64,000 nucleotides of DNA from CAVVNN01 sp963749605 (GTDB lineage: Bacteria > Actinomycetota > Thermoleophilia > Solirubrobacterales > 70-9): assembly GCA_963749605.1 (NCBI GenBank), contig CAVVNN010000002.1, positions 248,001 to 312,000 on the forward strand, written 5' to 3'. Under the pieces are notes generated by a model. The model ran no database searches, was not told where the DNA came from, and saw only the letters and a list, made by a program, of their open reading frames with translations. The stretch's first letter is position 1, and every line of letters starts with the position of its first letter. The position numbers and the translations under genes were made by a program. Below are positions 55,096 through 62,848 of the stretch, piece by piece.

Positions 55096-55569
55096 ATGGC
55101 CGTTCACTGTCCGGAGTGCGGGTTCGTCAACCCCGAGGGCGCCAACTACTGCCAGAAGTGCGGCGCCTACCTCGGAGGTCCGTCCGAGGGCGGAGAGGAT
55201 CCGACGACGATGACCTACACCGTCGACGACACCGGCGACATGCAGCCGATCGACATCGACGAGGTGGTCGAGCAGGTCGGCGCGGCGCTGGTGATCCGCA
55301 CCGGCGGCGGACGCGCAGGGGAGAGCTTCACGGTCACCGACGATCGCGTCAGCATCGGGCGCAGCCCGGATGCCGGCGTCTTCCTCGACGACGTCACCGT
55401 GTCGCGCAACCACGCGCTGCTGGTAAGGCGCCGCGACGGGATGTACATCGACGACCTCGGCTCGCTCAACGGGACCTACGTCAACCGGCGCCGGATCGAG
55501 TCGCACCGCCTCACCGACGGCGACGAGATCCAGGTCGGCAAGTACAAGCTCAGCTACCTGGAGAAGTAG
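55096..55569 (+). CDS. zinc-ribbon FHA-domain protein, GarA/OdhI-like
   Basis: 157 residues. N-terminal zinc ribbon (CPECGFVNPEGANYCQKCGAYLGG, Cys 5, 8, 19, 22), then a Thr cluster (DPTTMTY, residues 35-41) like the phosphorylation site of GarA/OdhI, then an FHA domain (about 65-155; VSIGRSPDAGVFLDDVTVSRNHALLVRR and DLGSLNGTYVNRRRIES). In GarA-type proteins, phosphorylation of the Thr makes the FHA domain bind its own tail and switches control of 2-oxoglutarate enzymes. The MerR gene next door repeats the garA-Rv1828 pairing of mycobacteria. Confidence 0.85.
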   Translation: MAVHCPECGFVNPEGANYCQKCGAYLGGPSEGGEDPTTMTYTVDDTGDMQPIDIDEVVEQVGAALVIRTGGGRAGESFTVTDDRVSIGRSPDAGVFLDDVTVSRNHALLVRRRDGMYIDDLGSLNGTYVNRRRIESHRLTDGDEIQVGKYKLSYLEK

Positions 55570-55576
55570 GCATCCG

Positions 55577-56314
55577 ATGGCGGTTTCCGAGCAGCCGACC
55601 CGCACCCGAGACTCGCGCCCACGCAAGGCGCTGACGATCGGGGCCGTCTGCAAGATCCTGCAGAACGAGTTCGGCGACATCTCGATCTCCAAGATCCGCT
55701 ATCTGGAGGATCAGAAGCTGCTCAGCCCGCGGCGCACGTCGGGCGGCTACCGCCTCTACAGCCAGTCCGACGTCGAACGGCTGCGCACGATCCTGCGCCT
55801 GCAGCGCGACGAGTTCCTGCCGCTGAAGGTGATCCGCCAGGAGCTGGCGGCGGGCGGCGACATCGAGCTGGGGGTGGCGGAGCGGCAACCGGGCGGCGGC
55901 GGCGTGCGGCGGGCGATCCTGGTCGACACCTCCAGCGCCTACCTGACCCTGGAGGAGGTGATGGAGGAGACGGGAGCGCGCGAGGAGCTCGTTTCCGAGT
56001 TGGAGAACTTCGGCATCGTGCAGCCCGAGAAGCGAGACGGCAAGGCCGTCTACGACGAGACCGACCGCGAGATCGTCCGCTCCGCCAACGAGCTCTCCCG
56101 CGTCGGTGTCGGCGCGCGCAACCTACGAGTCTTTCGTTCCTCGGCCGACCGCGAGGCCAACCTGCTGGAAGCGCTGCTGGGGCCGTCGCTGCGCTCGCGC
56201 AACCCGGAGCGCCGCAAGGAGGCGCTGGAGAACCTCGAAAGCCTGGCGGCGACGGTGAGCCACCTCAAGCACCTCTTGCTGGTCCGGGACCTCCGCCGCC
56301 TGGCGGGCGAGTAG
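55577..56314 (+). CDS. MerR-family regulator, FtsR-like
   Basis: 245 residues. A winged HTH of MerR type near the N-terminus (about 18-85: LTIGAVCKILQNEFGDISISKIRYLEDQKLLSPRRTSGGYRLYSQSDVERLRTILRLQRDEFLPLKVIRQEL), then a second helical domain (about 115-240) without metal Cys. The region matches the Rv1828/FtsR group, which in corynebacteria activates ftsZ. It lies 7 bp after the FHA gene. It could bind the palindrome at 54713, but that is inference. Confidence 0.82.
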   Translation: MAVSEQPTRTRDSRPRKALTIGAVCKILQNEFGDISISKIRYLEDQKLLSPRRTSGGYRLYSQSDVERLRTILRLQRDEFLPLKVIRQELAAGGDIELGVAERQPGGGGVRRAILVDTSSAYLTLEEVMEETGAREELVSELENFGIVQPEKRDGKAVYDETDREIVRSANELSRVGVGARNLRVFRSSADREANLLEALLGPSLRSRNPERRKEALENLESLAATVSHLKHLLLVRDLRRLAGE

Positions 56315-56331
56315 CGCCGGGACAGCGATCG

Positions 56332-56784
56332 ATGGCGCGCGTCTCCCGCCGCCGCACGATCGCGGCTCCCGTCGAGGCGGTCTGGTCGCTGGTCTCCGAC
56401 CCCTACAGCCTGCCCCGCTGGTGGCCGCGTACGGCGCGGGTCGAGAACGTCGAGCGCAAGTCCGCCGGAAGGCGCAGCCAGTGGACGAAGGTGCTGGAGA
56501 CAGCGGCGGGCCGCGGTGTGCGCGCCGATTTCCGCTGTATCAGCTCGGCCGAGGGCGAGCGCTACGTCTGGGAGCAGCAACTGGAGGGGACTCCCTTCGA
56601 GCGCCACCTGCGTCGCTCCGAGATCGAGATCGGCCTGCGGCCGGTGGGAGAGGGGACCGAGGTCAGCCTCGCTGCGTCCCAGGTGCTGCGCGGCATGTCG
56701 CGGCTCGGCTCGCCGATGATGCGCCGCGGCCAGGGCTCGATCCTCAACGAAGCGCTCGACGGCATCGAGAGGACGCTGACGTGA
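56332..56784 (+). CDS. SRPBCC-family (START/polyketide-cyclase-like) protein
   Basis: 150 residues: VSRRRTIAAPVEAVWSLVSDPYSLPRWWPRTARVENVE is the classic N-terminal strand and helix pair of the helix-grip fold, and the long C-terminal helix is RGQGSILNEALDGIERTL. These proteins bind hydrophobic ligands. No specific ligand is evident. It overlaps the next gene by GTGA, so a joint role with the FAD oxidase is possible. Confidence 0.75.
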   Translation: MARVSRRRTIAAPVEAVWSLVSDPYSLPRWWPRTARVENVERKSAGRRSQWTKVLETAAGRGVRADFRCISSAEGERYVWEQQLEGTPFERHLRRSEIEIGLRPVGEGTEVSLAASQVLRGMSRLGSPMMRRGQGSILNEALDGIERTLT

Positions 56785-58406
56785 CCGCGCCGCGCCGCGA
56801 CTCGAAGTGGTGGGGGTGGGGCGACCCCTCGATCTCACCGGAGCTGGATGCGGAGGCGCTGGCGACGCTGCAGGAGCGAATCGGAGCGCTGGAGCCCTCG
56901 CCCAGGGCCGAGGCATTGGAGAGCTTCGACCTGCCCCCGGCGGAGCCGCTGCCCCCGGCGCTGCTCGAGGCGATCGGGGAGGAGAACGTCTTCGTCGGGG
57001 TCGAGGACCGGGTTCGTCACGCGACCGGCCGAGGCTATGCCGACCTGGCAAGGCTGCGCAGCGGCAGGCTCGATGCCGCCCCGGACGCCGTAGTGCTGCC
57101 CGCCGACGCCGACGCTGTGCGCCGGGTCCTGGACATCTGCGCCACCGAGGGTGTCGCCGTCGTGCCCTTCGGCGGCGGCACCAGCGTGGTCGGCGGGGTC
57201 GAGCCGCTGCGCGGCTCTCATGGCCGCCTTGTCAGCCTCGACCTCGGCCGCCTGCGCGGTGTGGAGGTGGATCGCCGCTCGCTCACCGCGCGGCTGGGAG
57301 CCGGTCTGCGCGGGCCCGAGGCCGAAGCGGCGCTCGGCGCCCAGGGCCTCGTCCTCGGCCATTACCCGCAATCCTTCGAGTACGCGACGATCGGCGGCTT
57401 CGCCGCCACTCGCTCGGCCGGGCAGGCCTCGAGTGGCTACGGCCGCTTCGACTCCCTCGTCAGCGCGGTGCGGCTCCTGGCCCCGGCGGGCGAGCTGCGC
57501 ACGCTGGAGACCCCGCACACCGCCGCCGGGCCGGCCCTGCGTGAGCTGGTCGTCGGCTCGGAGGGGGCGTTCGGCGTCATTCCGGAGGTGACCGTGCGGG
57601 TCCGCCCAGCGCCGCGAGTGCGGCGCTACGAGGCCTGGATGGCGGAGAGCTTCGCGGCCGGCTCCGAGATCGTCCGCGCGCTGGCGCAGGGGCCGGGGCT
57701 GCCCGACGTGATCCGCGTCTCCGACGAGGAGGAGACCGAGGGCTCGCTGGCGCTGTCGGGGCCGCGCGGCGCTGTCGGAGCGCTGTTCGGCGGTTATCTC
57801 GGCCTGCGGCGCAGGCGTGGCGGTTGCCTCGTAGTCGTCGGCCTCGAGGGAGACGAGGAGACGGTCGCCCGCCGCCGCGCCCTCGCGGTTCGCGCGCTGC
57901 GCGCCGGCGGCGCCGCCTACCTCGGCCGGCCGGCCGGCCGCTCCTGGGAGCGAAGCCGCTACCAGAGCCCCTACCTGCGCGACACGCTGATGGACATGGG
58001 CGCGATGGTCGAGACGCTCGAGACCTCGCACACCTGGGACAGGCTGGGCGATCTGCACGCCGCCGTCGGCGCGACGATCCGCGAATCGCTCTCCGGGCAA
58101 GGCACCCCGGGCCTCGTCTTCTGCCACCTCTCCCATGCCTACGCCGATGGCGCCTCGCTCTATTTCACCTTCATCTCTCGTGCCCGCCGTGGCGAGGAAG
58201 TCGAGCAATGGAAGACCGTGAAGCGCGCCGCCTCGGAGGCAATCGTCGCCGCGGGCGCCACGATCACCCACCATCACGCGATCGGCCGCGACCACGCCCC
58301 ATACATGGAGGCCGAGGTGGGGGAGACGGGGGTCGAGGTCCTGCGCGCGGTCAAGGAGCGGCTCGACCCAGCCGGAATCATGAACCCGGGGAAGCTCCTC
58401 GGGTGA
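56781..58406 (+). CDS. FAD-linked oxidase, alkyldihydroxyacetonephosphate synthase-like
   Basis: 541 residues, VAO/PCMH fold. N-terminal KWWGWGDP, FAD-binding PDAVVLPADADAVRRVLDICATEGVAVVPFGGGTSVVGGVEPL, QSFEYATIGGFAATRSAGQASSGYGRFDSLV, and a C-terminal cap with MDMGAMVETLETSHTWDRL, LVFCHLSHAYADGASLYFTFI and the AGATITHHHAIGRDHAPYMEAE block that resembles the His-rich catalytic loop of AGPS. It ends DPAGIMNPGKLL. Either ether-lipid synthesis or an FAD hydroxyacid/glycolate-type oxidase; AGPS-like is favoured by the SHTWD and HHH motifs. Confidence 0.82.
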   Translation: MTAPRRDSKWWGWGDPSISPELDAEALATLQERIGALEPSPRAEALESFDLPPAEPLPPALLEAIGEENVFVGVEDRVRHATGRGYADLARLRSGRLDAAPDAVVLPADADAVRRVLDICATEGVAVVPFGGGTSVVGGVEPLRGSHGRLVSLDLGRLRGVEVDRRSLTARLGAGLRGPEAEAALGAQGLVLGHYPQSFEYATIGGFAATRSAGQASSGYGRFDSLVSAVRLLAPAGELRTLETPHTAAGPALRELVVGSEGAFGVIPEVTVRVRPAPRVRRYEAWMAESFAAGSEIVRALAQGPGLPDVIRVSDEEETEGSLALSGPRGAVGALFGGYLGLRRRRGGCLVVVGLEGDEETVARRRALAVRALRAGGAAYLGRPAGRSWERSRYQSPYLRDTLMDMGAMVETLETSHTWDRLGDLHAAVGATIRESLSGQGTPGLVFCHLSHAYADGASLYFTFISRARRGEEVEQWKTVKRAASEAIVAAGATITHHHAIGRDHAPYMEAEVGETGVEVLRAVKERLDPAGIMNPGKLLG

Positions 58407-59249
58407 CTACTTCTTGACTGCTGGGCCGGCGATCTTGCCACGCAGGACGTCTTCGCCGGTGTAGGCGGGAAGGCGCTTTTCCCGCTTCGCCTTGGCCACC
58501 TCGGCCTTGTAGGCGGCATCGTCGGTGAGCGAGATGTCGATCTGGTCGAAGGCGCCGCTGGCGACGTAGGCGAGCAGTTCGGTCGGGATTGGGAACTGCG
58601 CCGCGATCCCTCCCGACTTGCTGACGTCGACCGCGCCGACGCGCAGCGCCAGCTTCGGCGACTTGTAGAGCCAGACCGTGTAGGAGGAGCCCTTCGGGGA
58701 GGGTTCGAGGCCCTTCGCTTCGACCTGAAGCACCGGTGTGCGCTTGATCCGGCCGAACAGCGCCCGTCCTTCGCCGCCGCCCCCGTTGACCGACGAGAGG
58801 GCCGCCTGCGTGAGCTTGCCGTTTTCGGCGCCGGTCGCTTCGGTCGCGCTCGTCGTTTCGACTTCCGCGGCGGCGGTCGTCGTGGATGGGGTGGACGAGC
58901 CGCCGCCGAAGGCGCCGGTAGCCAGCAGGACCACCAGGACGACGACCACGCCGATCCCGGCGAGGATCGCGGCCCGTTGGCCCCGGTCGCGGGGCAGCAA
59001 GGGCCGGGAGCGCTTGGACTTCGGCGCAGGGGGAGGGGGTGCAGGCCTGGAAGGCATAGGGGCGGCGACCTTCGCCGGCGCGGGCGCCTCCGGAGCCTCC
59101 CTGGAGCCATCGAGCTCCTCCAGCGCCTCCTTCACCCGGGCGCGAACCTCCCCGACGCTCAGACCCATCAGGGCGGCGATGTCCTCGTAGCCCTCTTCGC
59201 GCTGCGCGAGCAGCCGGATCATCGCCCTCTGGTCGTCGGTGAGCGGCAC
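58407..59249 (-). CDS. sigma-region-4-like HTH fused through a TM helix to an RskA-like domain
   Basis: 280 residues from a GTG start with TAGGCT 8 nt upstream. Residues 1-48 (LTDDQRAMIRLLAQREEGYEDIAALMGLSVGEVRARVKEALEELDG) resemble sigma-70 region 4.2. A Pro/Ala/Lys-rich linker (50-90) leads to one TM helix (about 92-110). The outer part has a Thr/Ser-rich stretch, then about 110 residues (RTPVLQVEAKGLEPSPKGSSYTVWLYKSP...) similar to the periplasmic domain of anti-sigma-K factors. The inferred topology puts the HTH inside and the sensor outside. Downstream it abuts the oppositely directed FAD-oxidase gene with no gap. Confidence 0.65.
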   Translation of the reverse strand: MPLTDDQRAMIRLLAQREEGYEDIAALMGLSVGEVRARVKEALEELDGSREAPEAPAPAKVAAPMPSRPAPPPPAPKSKRSRPLLPRDRGQRAAILAGIGVVVVLVVLLATGAFGGGSSTPSTTTAAAEVETTSATEATGAENGKLTQAALSSVNGGGGEGRALFGRIKRTPVLQVEAKGLEPSPKGSSYTVWLYKSPKLALRVGAVDVSKSGGIAAQFPIPTELLAYVASGAFDQIDISLTDDAAYKAEVAKAKREKRLPAYTGEDVLRGKIAGPAVKK

Positions 59250-59315
59250 GGTCAGGAAGCCTATGGCAGACCAGTAGAGCCGAGGTGCGGTGCTCCGGTT
59301 AAGGTCTGCGCGCCG

Positions 59316-59717
59316 ATGGCCGACGATCCGCACGGACTCCAGTCTCATTTCGACGCTCTCCTCGGCACCGAGTGGCTCGACGACGACCTCGACCGCGCCC
59401 GCGTACGGGTGCAGATGCGCGACGAGCTGCGCCAGCCGCTCGGCCTCCTGCACGGGGGAGTGATGTCGACCCTGGTCGAGAGCGTCTGCTCGCGCGCCAC
59501 CGCGCTGGCCGTCCTCGGCGACGGGATGATCGCGATGGGCCAGTCGATCGGCGTCAGCTTCGTCCGCCCGATCACCGAGGGCCACGCCGAAGTGAGGGCT
59601 TGCGCGCGCCACCGAGGCCGCACCACCTGGGTCTGGGACGCCGAAGTCCTGGATGCGAGCGAGAGACTCTGCGCCCTGGCCCAAATGACCGTCGCCGTCA
59701 GGCCACGACCAGATTGA
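59316..59717 (+). CDS. PaaI-family hotdog thioesterase
   Basis: 133 residues. The hotdog fold is shown by QPLGLLHGGVMSTLVESVCSRATA (HGG with the catalytic acidic residue on the central helix), GQSIGVSFVRPITEGHAEVRACARHRGRTTWVWDAEVLDASERLCALAQMTVAV. Acts on acyl-CoA; perhaps 1,4-dihydroxy-2-naphthoyl-CoA or phenylacetyl-CoA derivatives by family analogy. TAAGGT lies 10 nt before the ATG. Confidence 0.83.
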   Translation: MADDPHGLQSHFDALLGTEWLDDDLDRARVRVQMRDELRQPLGLLHGGVMSTLVESVCSRATALAVLGDGMIAMGQSIGVSFVRPITEGHAEVRACARHRGRTTWVWDAEVLDASERLCALAQMTVAVRPRPD

Positions 59718-59721
59718 CGGC

Positions 59722-61389
59722 CTAGCCGCCGAAGCGGTTGGTGATCGGCAGCCGCCGGTCGCGGCCGAAGCCTTTCGGGGTGATCCGGATCCCCGGGGCG
59801 GCCTGGCGACGCTTGTACTCGGAGCGGTCGACCATTCGGATCACTTCATCGACCGTGTTGGCGGCCAGCCCGGCGGCGATCATCTCCTCGCGGCCCTCGT
59901 CCCGCTCCACGTAGGCGGCGAGGATGCGATCGAGCAGATCGTAGGGGGGAAGGGAGTCGCTGTCGAGCTGGTCCGGGCGCAGCTCCGCCGATGGCGCGCG
60001 CTCGATGACAGACGCCGGCGCCAGCTCGCGCCCGGCGCGCGCGTTGCGGAAGCGAACCAGGTCGTAGACCAGTGTCTTCGGCACGTCCTTGATCACCGCG
60101 AACCCGCCCGCCATGTCGCCGTAGAGGGTCGCGTAGCCGACAGACATCTCGCTCTTGTTGCCGGTTGTGAGGACGAGCCAGCCGTGCTTGTTGGAGAGGG
60201 CCATCATCAAATTGCCGCGGATCCTCGCCTGGATGTTCTCTGCCGCCAGGTCCGGCTCCGAGGGTCGGGTCGGGTCGCGCGGCAGCGGCTCGGCCTCGGA
60301 GCCGTCGACTGGAGCCTGGAGGAAGTCGGCGAGCGAGGTCTCATAGGCGTCCATCGCCGCCCCGATCGGGATCTCGATCAGCTCACATCCCAGGTTGCGG
60401 GCGATAGTCCGGGCGTCCCCCTGTGTTTCAGCGCTGGAATGAGGCGACGGCATCACCACGCAGCTCACGTGCTCCGGCCCCACCGCGTCTGCGGCGAGCA
60501 GCGCCACCAGAGCGGAGTCGATCCCGCCCGAGAGGGCGAGGCCGACGCGGCGGAAGCCGTTCTTGCCGGCGTAGTCGCGCAAACCGAGGACGAGCGCCTC
60601 GTAGACCTCCTCGAGGTCGGGCAACGGCTCCGCAATCCGGGCCGGGCCGGCGGAGGGCAGCTCACAGACCAGCAGCTCCTCCTCGAACTGGGCGGCCCGG
60701 GCGATCACCGCACCGCTCGGGTCGACGACGAAGCTCTGGCCGTCGAAGACCAGCTCGTCCTGGCCTCCGACCAGGTTGCAGAAGGCGAAATGGGCGCCGT
60801 AGGCGCGGGCGCGGGCGACGAACATCTCCTCGCGCTCGCGTCCCTTGCCGCGGTGGTAGGGGGAGCCCGAGGGGTTTGCGATCAGCTCGGCGCCGGCCGC
60901 CGCCTCGGTCGAGGCGGGCGGGCCCTCGACCCAGCAGTCCTCGCAGACCGTCAGACCGACCTTCGTCCCGGCAACCTCGATCGTCTCTCCCTCGTTCCCC
61001 GGGACGAAATAGCGCTGCTCGTCGAAGACGGCGTAGTTGGGGAGGCGGTTCTTGCGGTAGACGGCGGCGATCTCCCCGTCGGCGAGCACCGCGAGGGAGT
61101 TGTGGGCTCGGCGAAGGTCGCCGCTCCCGGCAGCCGGCTCGGCGAAGCCAACCAGGACGACCACCCCGCTCACCTGCGTTGCAATCTCCTCGACCGCGTC
61201 TTTGTTGGCCTCGACGAAGTGCCGCTTCAAGTAGAGGTCCTCGGCGGGATAGCCCGACACGCAGAGCTCGGGGAAGATCGCCAGGTCGGCGCCCTCCGCG
61301 CGGGCGAGGCGGATCCACTCGACCACCTTTGCGGCATTGCCGTCGATGTCGCCGACAGTCGGATTGATCTGGGCCAGTGCTACGCGCAT
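59722..61389 (-). CDS. nadE: glutamine-dependent NAD+ synthetase
   Basis: 555 residues with two domains. The N-terminal nitrilase-like glutaminase (1-260) has Glu in LAIFPELCVSGYPAEDLYLK, Lys in VYRKNRLPNYAVFDEQRYF and Cys in GLTVCEDCW. The C-terminal NAD synthase (about 275-555) has the P-loop VGLALSGGIDSALVALLAADAVG, TTGNKSEMSVGYATLYGDMAGGFAVIKDVPKT and a C-terminal KRRQAAPGIRITPKGFGRDRRLPITNRF. It amidates deamido-NAD+ with ammonia channelled from glutamine. ATG at 61389 gives MRVALAQINPTVGD; longer frames upstream are antisense to the protease gene. Confidence 0.95.
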   Translation of the reverse strand: MRVALAQINPTVGDIDGNAAKVVEWIRLARAEGADLAIFPELCVSGYPAEDLYLKRHFVEANKDAVEEIATQVSGVVVLVGFAEPAAGSGDLRRAHNSLAVLADGEIAAVYRKNRLPNYAVFDEQRYFVPGNEGETIEVAGTKVGLTVCEDCWVEGPPASTEAAAGAELIANPSGSPYHRGKGREREEMFVARARAYGAHFAFCNLVGGQDELVFDGQSFVVDPSGAVIARAAQFEEELLVCELPSAGPARIAEPLPDLEEVYEALVLGLRDYAGKNGFRRVGLALSGGIDSALVALLAADAVGPEHVSCVVMPSPHSSAETQGDARTIARNLGCELIEIPIGAAMDAYETSLADFLQAPVDGSEAEPLPRDPTRPSEPDLAAENIQARIRGNLMMALSNKHGWLVLTTGNKSEMSVGYATLYGDMAGGFAVIKDVPKTLVYDLVRFRNARAGRELAPASVIERAPSAELRPDQLDSDSLPPYDLLDRILAAYVERDEGREEMIAAGLAANTVDEVIRMVDRSEYKRRQAAPGIRITPKGFGRDRRLPITNRFGG

Positions 61390-61458
61390 GCCGTTCCAGG
61401 CGAAGTATCGCCGCCGGAGGCGCCGGGGCGGCACGAGGCGACCGGTAGGGTCCTCTGG

Positions 61459-62847
61459 ATGCGAGCGCGCCGTCGGCTCATCGGTGTCTCGCTTGCCGCC
61501 CTCACGCTGCTCACGGTGGCGCCCAGCATCGCCTCGGCCGCGAACCGGCCCTTCATCGCACCGCTCGCCAGGCCGACAGAGCCAGCGCGGCCATCCGACC
61601 ACCGCGCCAACTCCAACCGCAGCGCCTACACGGTCCCCCAGGCGCCGCAGTCTCCCGCCTGCACGGGGCACTTCTGCGTGCACTGGGTGGCGGTGGGCCT
61701 CGACGCGCCCAGCCTCACCGACCGCAACGGCAACGGGATCCCCGACTTCGTCGAGCGGGTCCAGGTCGTGGCCGAACACGTCTACTCGGTGGAGAACGAA
61801 AGGCTCGGCTGGCGCGACCCGAAGTCCGATGGCGCCGAGGGCGGCGGCAGGGGCAAGACCGACATCTACCTGGTGCAGATCGGGGGCGCGCTCTTCGGCT
61901 ACGCGGCGCCGGACCGCGGCCAGATCTCGCGCGGGCACACCGTGCCGCGCAGGCTGCATGGGTATCTGGTGCTCGACAACAACTACGCCCGCTCCGAGTT
62001 CCCCGGCACGACACAGCGCAGCGACCTCGAGGTGACGCTCGCCCATGAGTACAACCACATCCTCCAGTTTGGCTACGACGCCTACCAGGACCCCTGGTTT
62101 GCCGAGTCGACCGCGGTCTGGATGGAGGACCAGGTCTACAACGGCATCGACGACTACCTGCGCTACGTGCGGCGCTGGGGCCACCTCTTCGACACACCGC
62201 TGACGACCAGCTCGATCAAGGAGTACGGCTCCGCGGTCTGGAACCACTGGCTCTCCCACCGCTACGGACGCTCGATTGTGCGCAGCGCCTGGACCCGGGC
62301 GATCCATACCAAGCCCGGTGGCTTCTCCGTTACCGCCTACGACTCGGCGATCCGCGCCGCCGGGGGCTCCGACTTCAGTCGCGACTTCGCCCGTTTCGCC
62401 CGCGACACCGCCGAGTGGCGCACCGGCCGAGTCTTCCGCGAGGGCCCGCTCTACCCAAATGTCTCGCGCCAGGGCTCGCTGCCGCTGGACGGCCGCGCGC
62501 TGCGCCGCACACTCAACCACACCACCTACGAGCTGCTTCGGGTCCAAGCCAAGGGCGGCAAGGCGGTCGTCGCCCGAGCGGTGGCTCCGCACGGGATCGC
62601 CGCCGGGCTCGCCCTTGTCGGCCGCATCGGCACCGAGCGTCGCGGCCAGGTCGTCTCGCGCCTGCGCTACAGGCAGGGCGGGGGAACGATGACCGTACGG
62701 CTCGCCGACCCGGGCCGCTTCGACCGCATCACCGCGATGGTGGTCAATGCCGACACCACGGCCCGGGGCTTCGATACCCGCCGCCTCGACTGGCGGTACC
62801 TGCGGGACGAGGTGCCGTTCGAGATCAGCGGACGGGTCGTCCGCTGA
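61459..62847 (+). CDS. secreted zinc metalloprotease-like protein
   Basis: 462 residues. Signal peptide (1-28, cleavage near ASA-ANR), then a pro-like segment. The gluzincin motif LAHEYNHILQ (His196, Glu197, His200) is followed after 16 residues by Glu216 in WFAESTAVWMED, the expected third ligand. Upstream, LTDRNGNGIPDFVERVQVV resembles a calcium-binding loop. The C-terminal 100 residues form a probable beta-sandwich. It resembles MXAN_6640-type putative metalloproteases. TAGGGT is 7 nt before the ATG. Activity is inferred only. Confidence 0.78.
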   Translation: MRARRRLIGVSLAALTLLTVAPSIASAANRPFIAPLARPTEPARPSDHRANSNRSAYTVPQAPQSPACTGHFCVHWVAVGLDAPSLTDRNGNGIPDFVERVQVVAEHVYSVENERLGWRDPKSDGAEGGGRGKTDIYLVQIGGALFGYAAPDRGQISRGHTVPRRLHGYLVLDNNYARSEFPGTTQRSDLEVTLAHEYNHILQFGYDAYQDPWFAESTAVWMEDQVYNGIDDYLRYVRRWGHLFDTPLTTSSIKEYGSAVWNHWLSHRYGRSIVRSAWTRAIHTKPGGFSVTAYDSAIRAAGGSDFSRDFARFARDTAEWRTGRVFREGPLYPNVSRQGSLPLDGRALRRTLNHTTYELLRVQAKGGKAVVARAVAPHGIAAGLALVGRIGTERRGQVVSRLRYRQGGGTMTVRLADPGRFDRITAMVVNADTTARGFDTRRLDWRYLRDEVPFEISGRVVR

Positions 62848-62848
62848 C

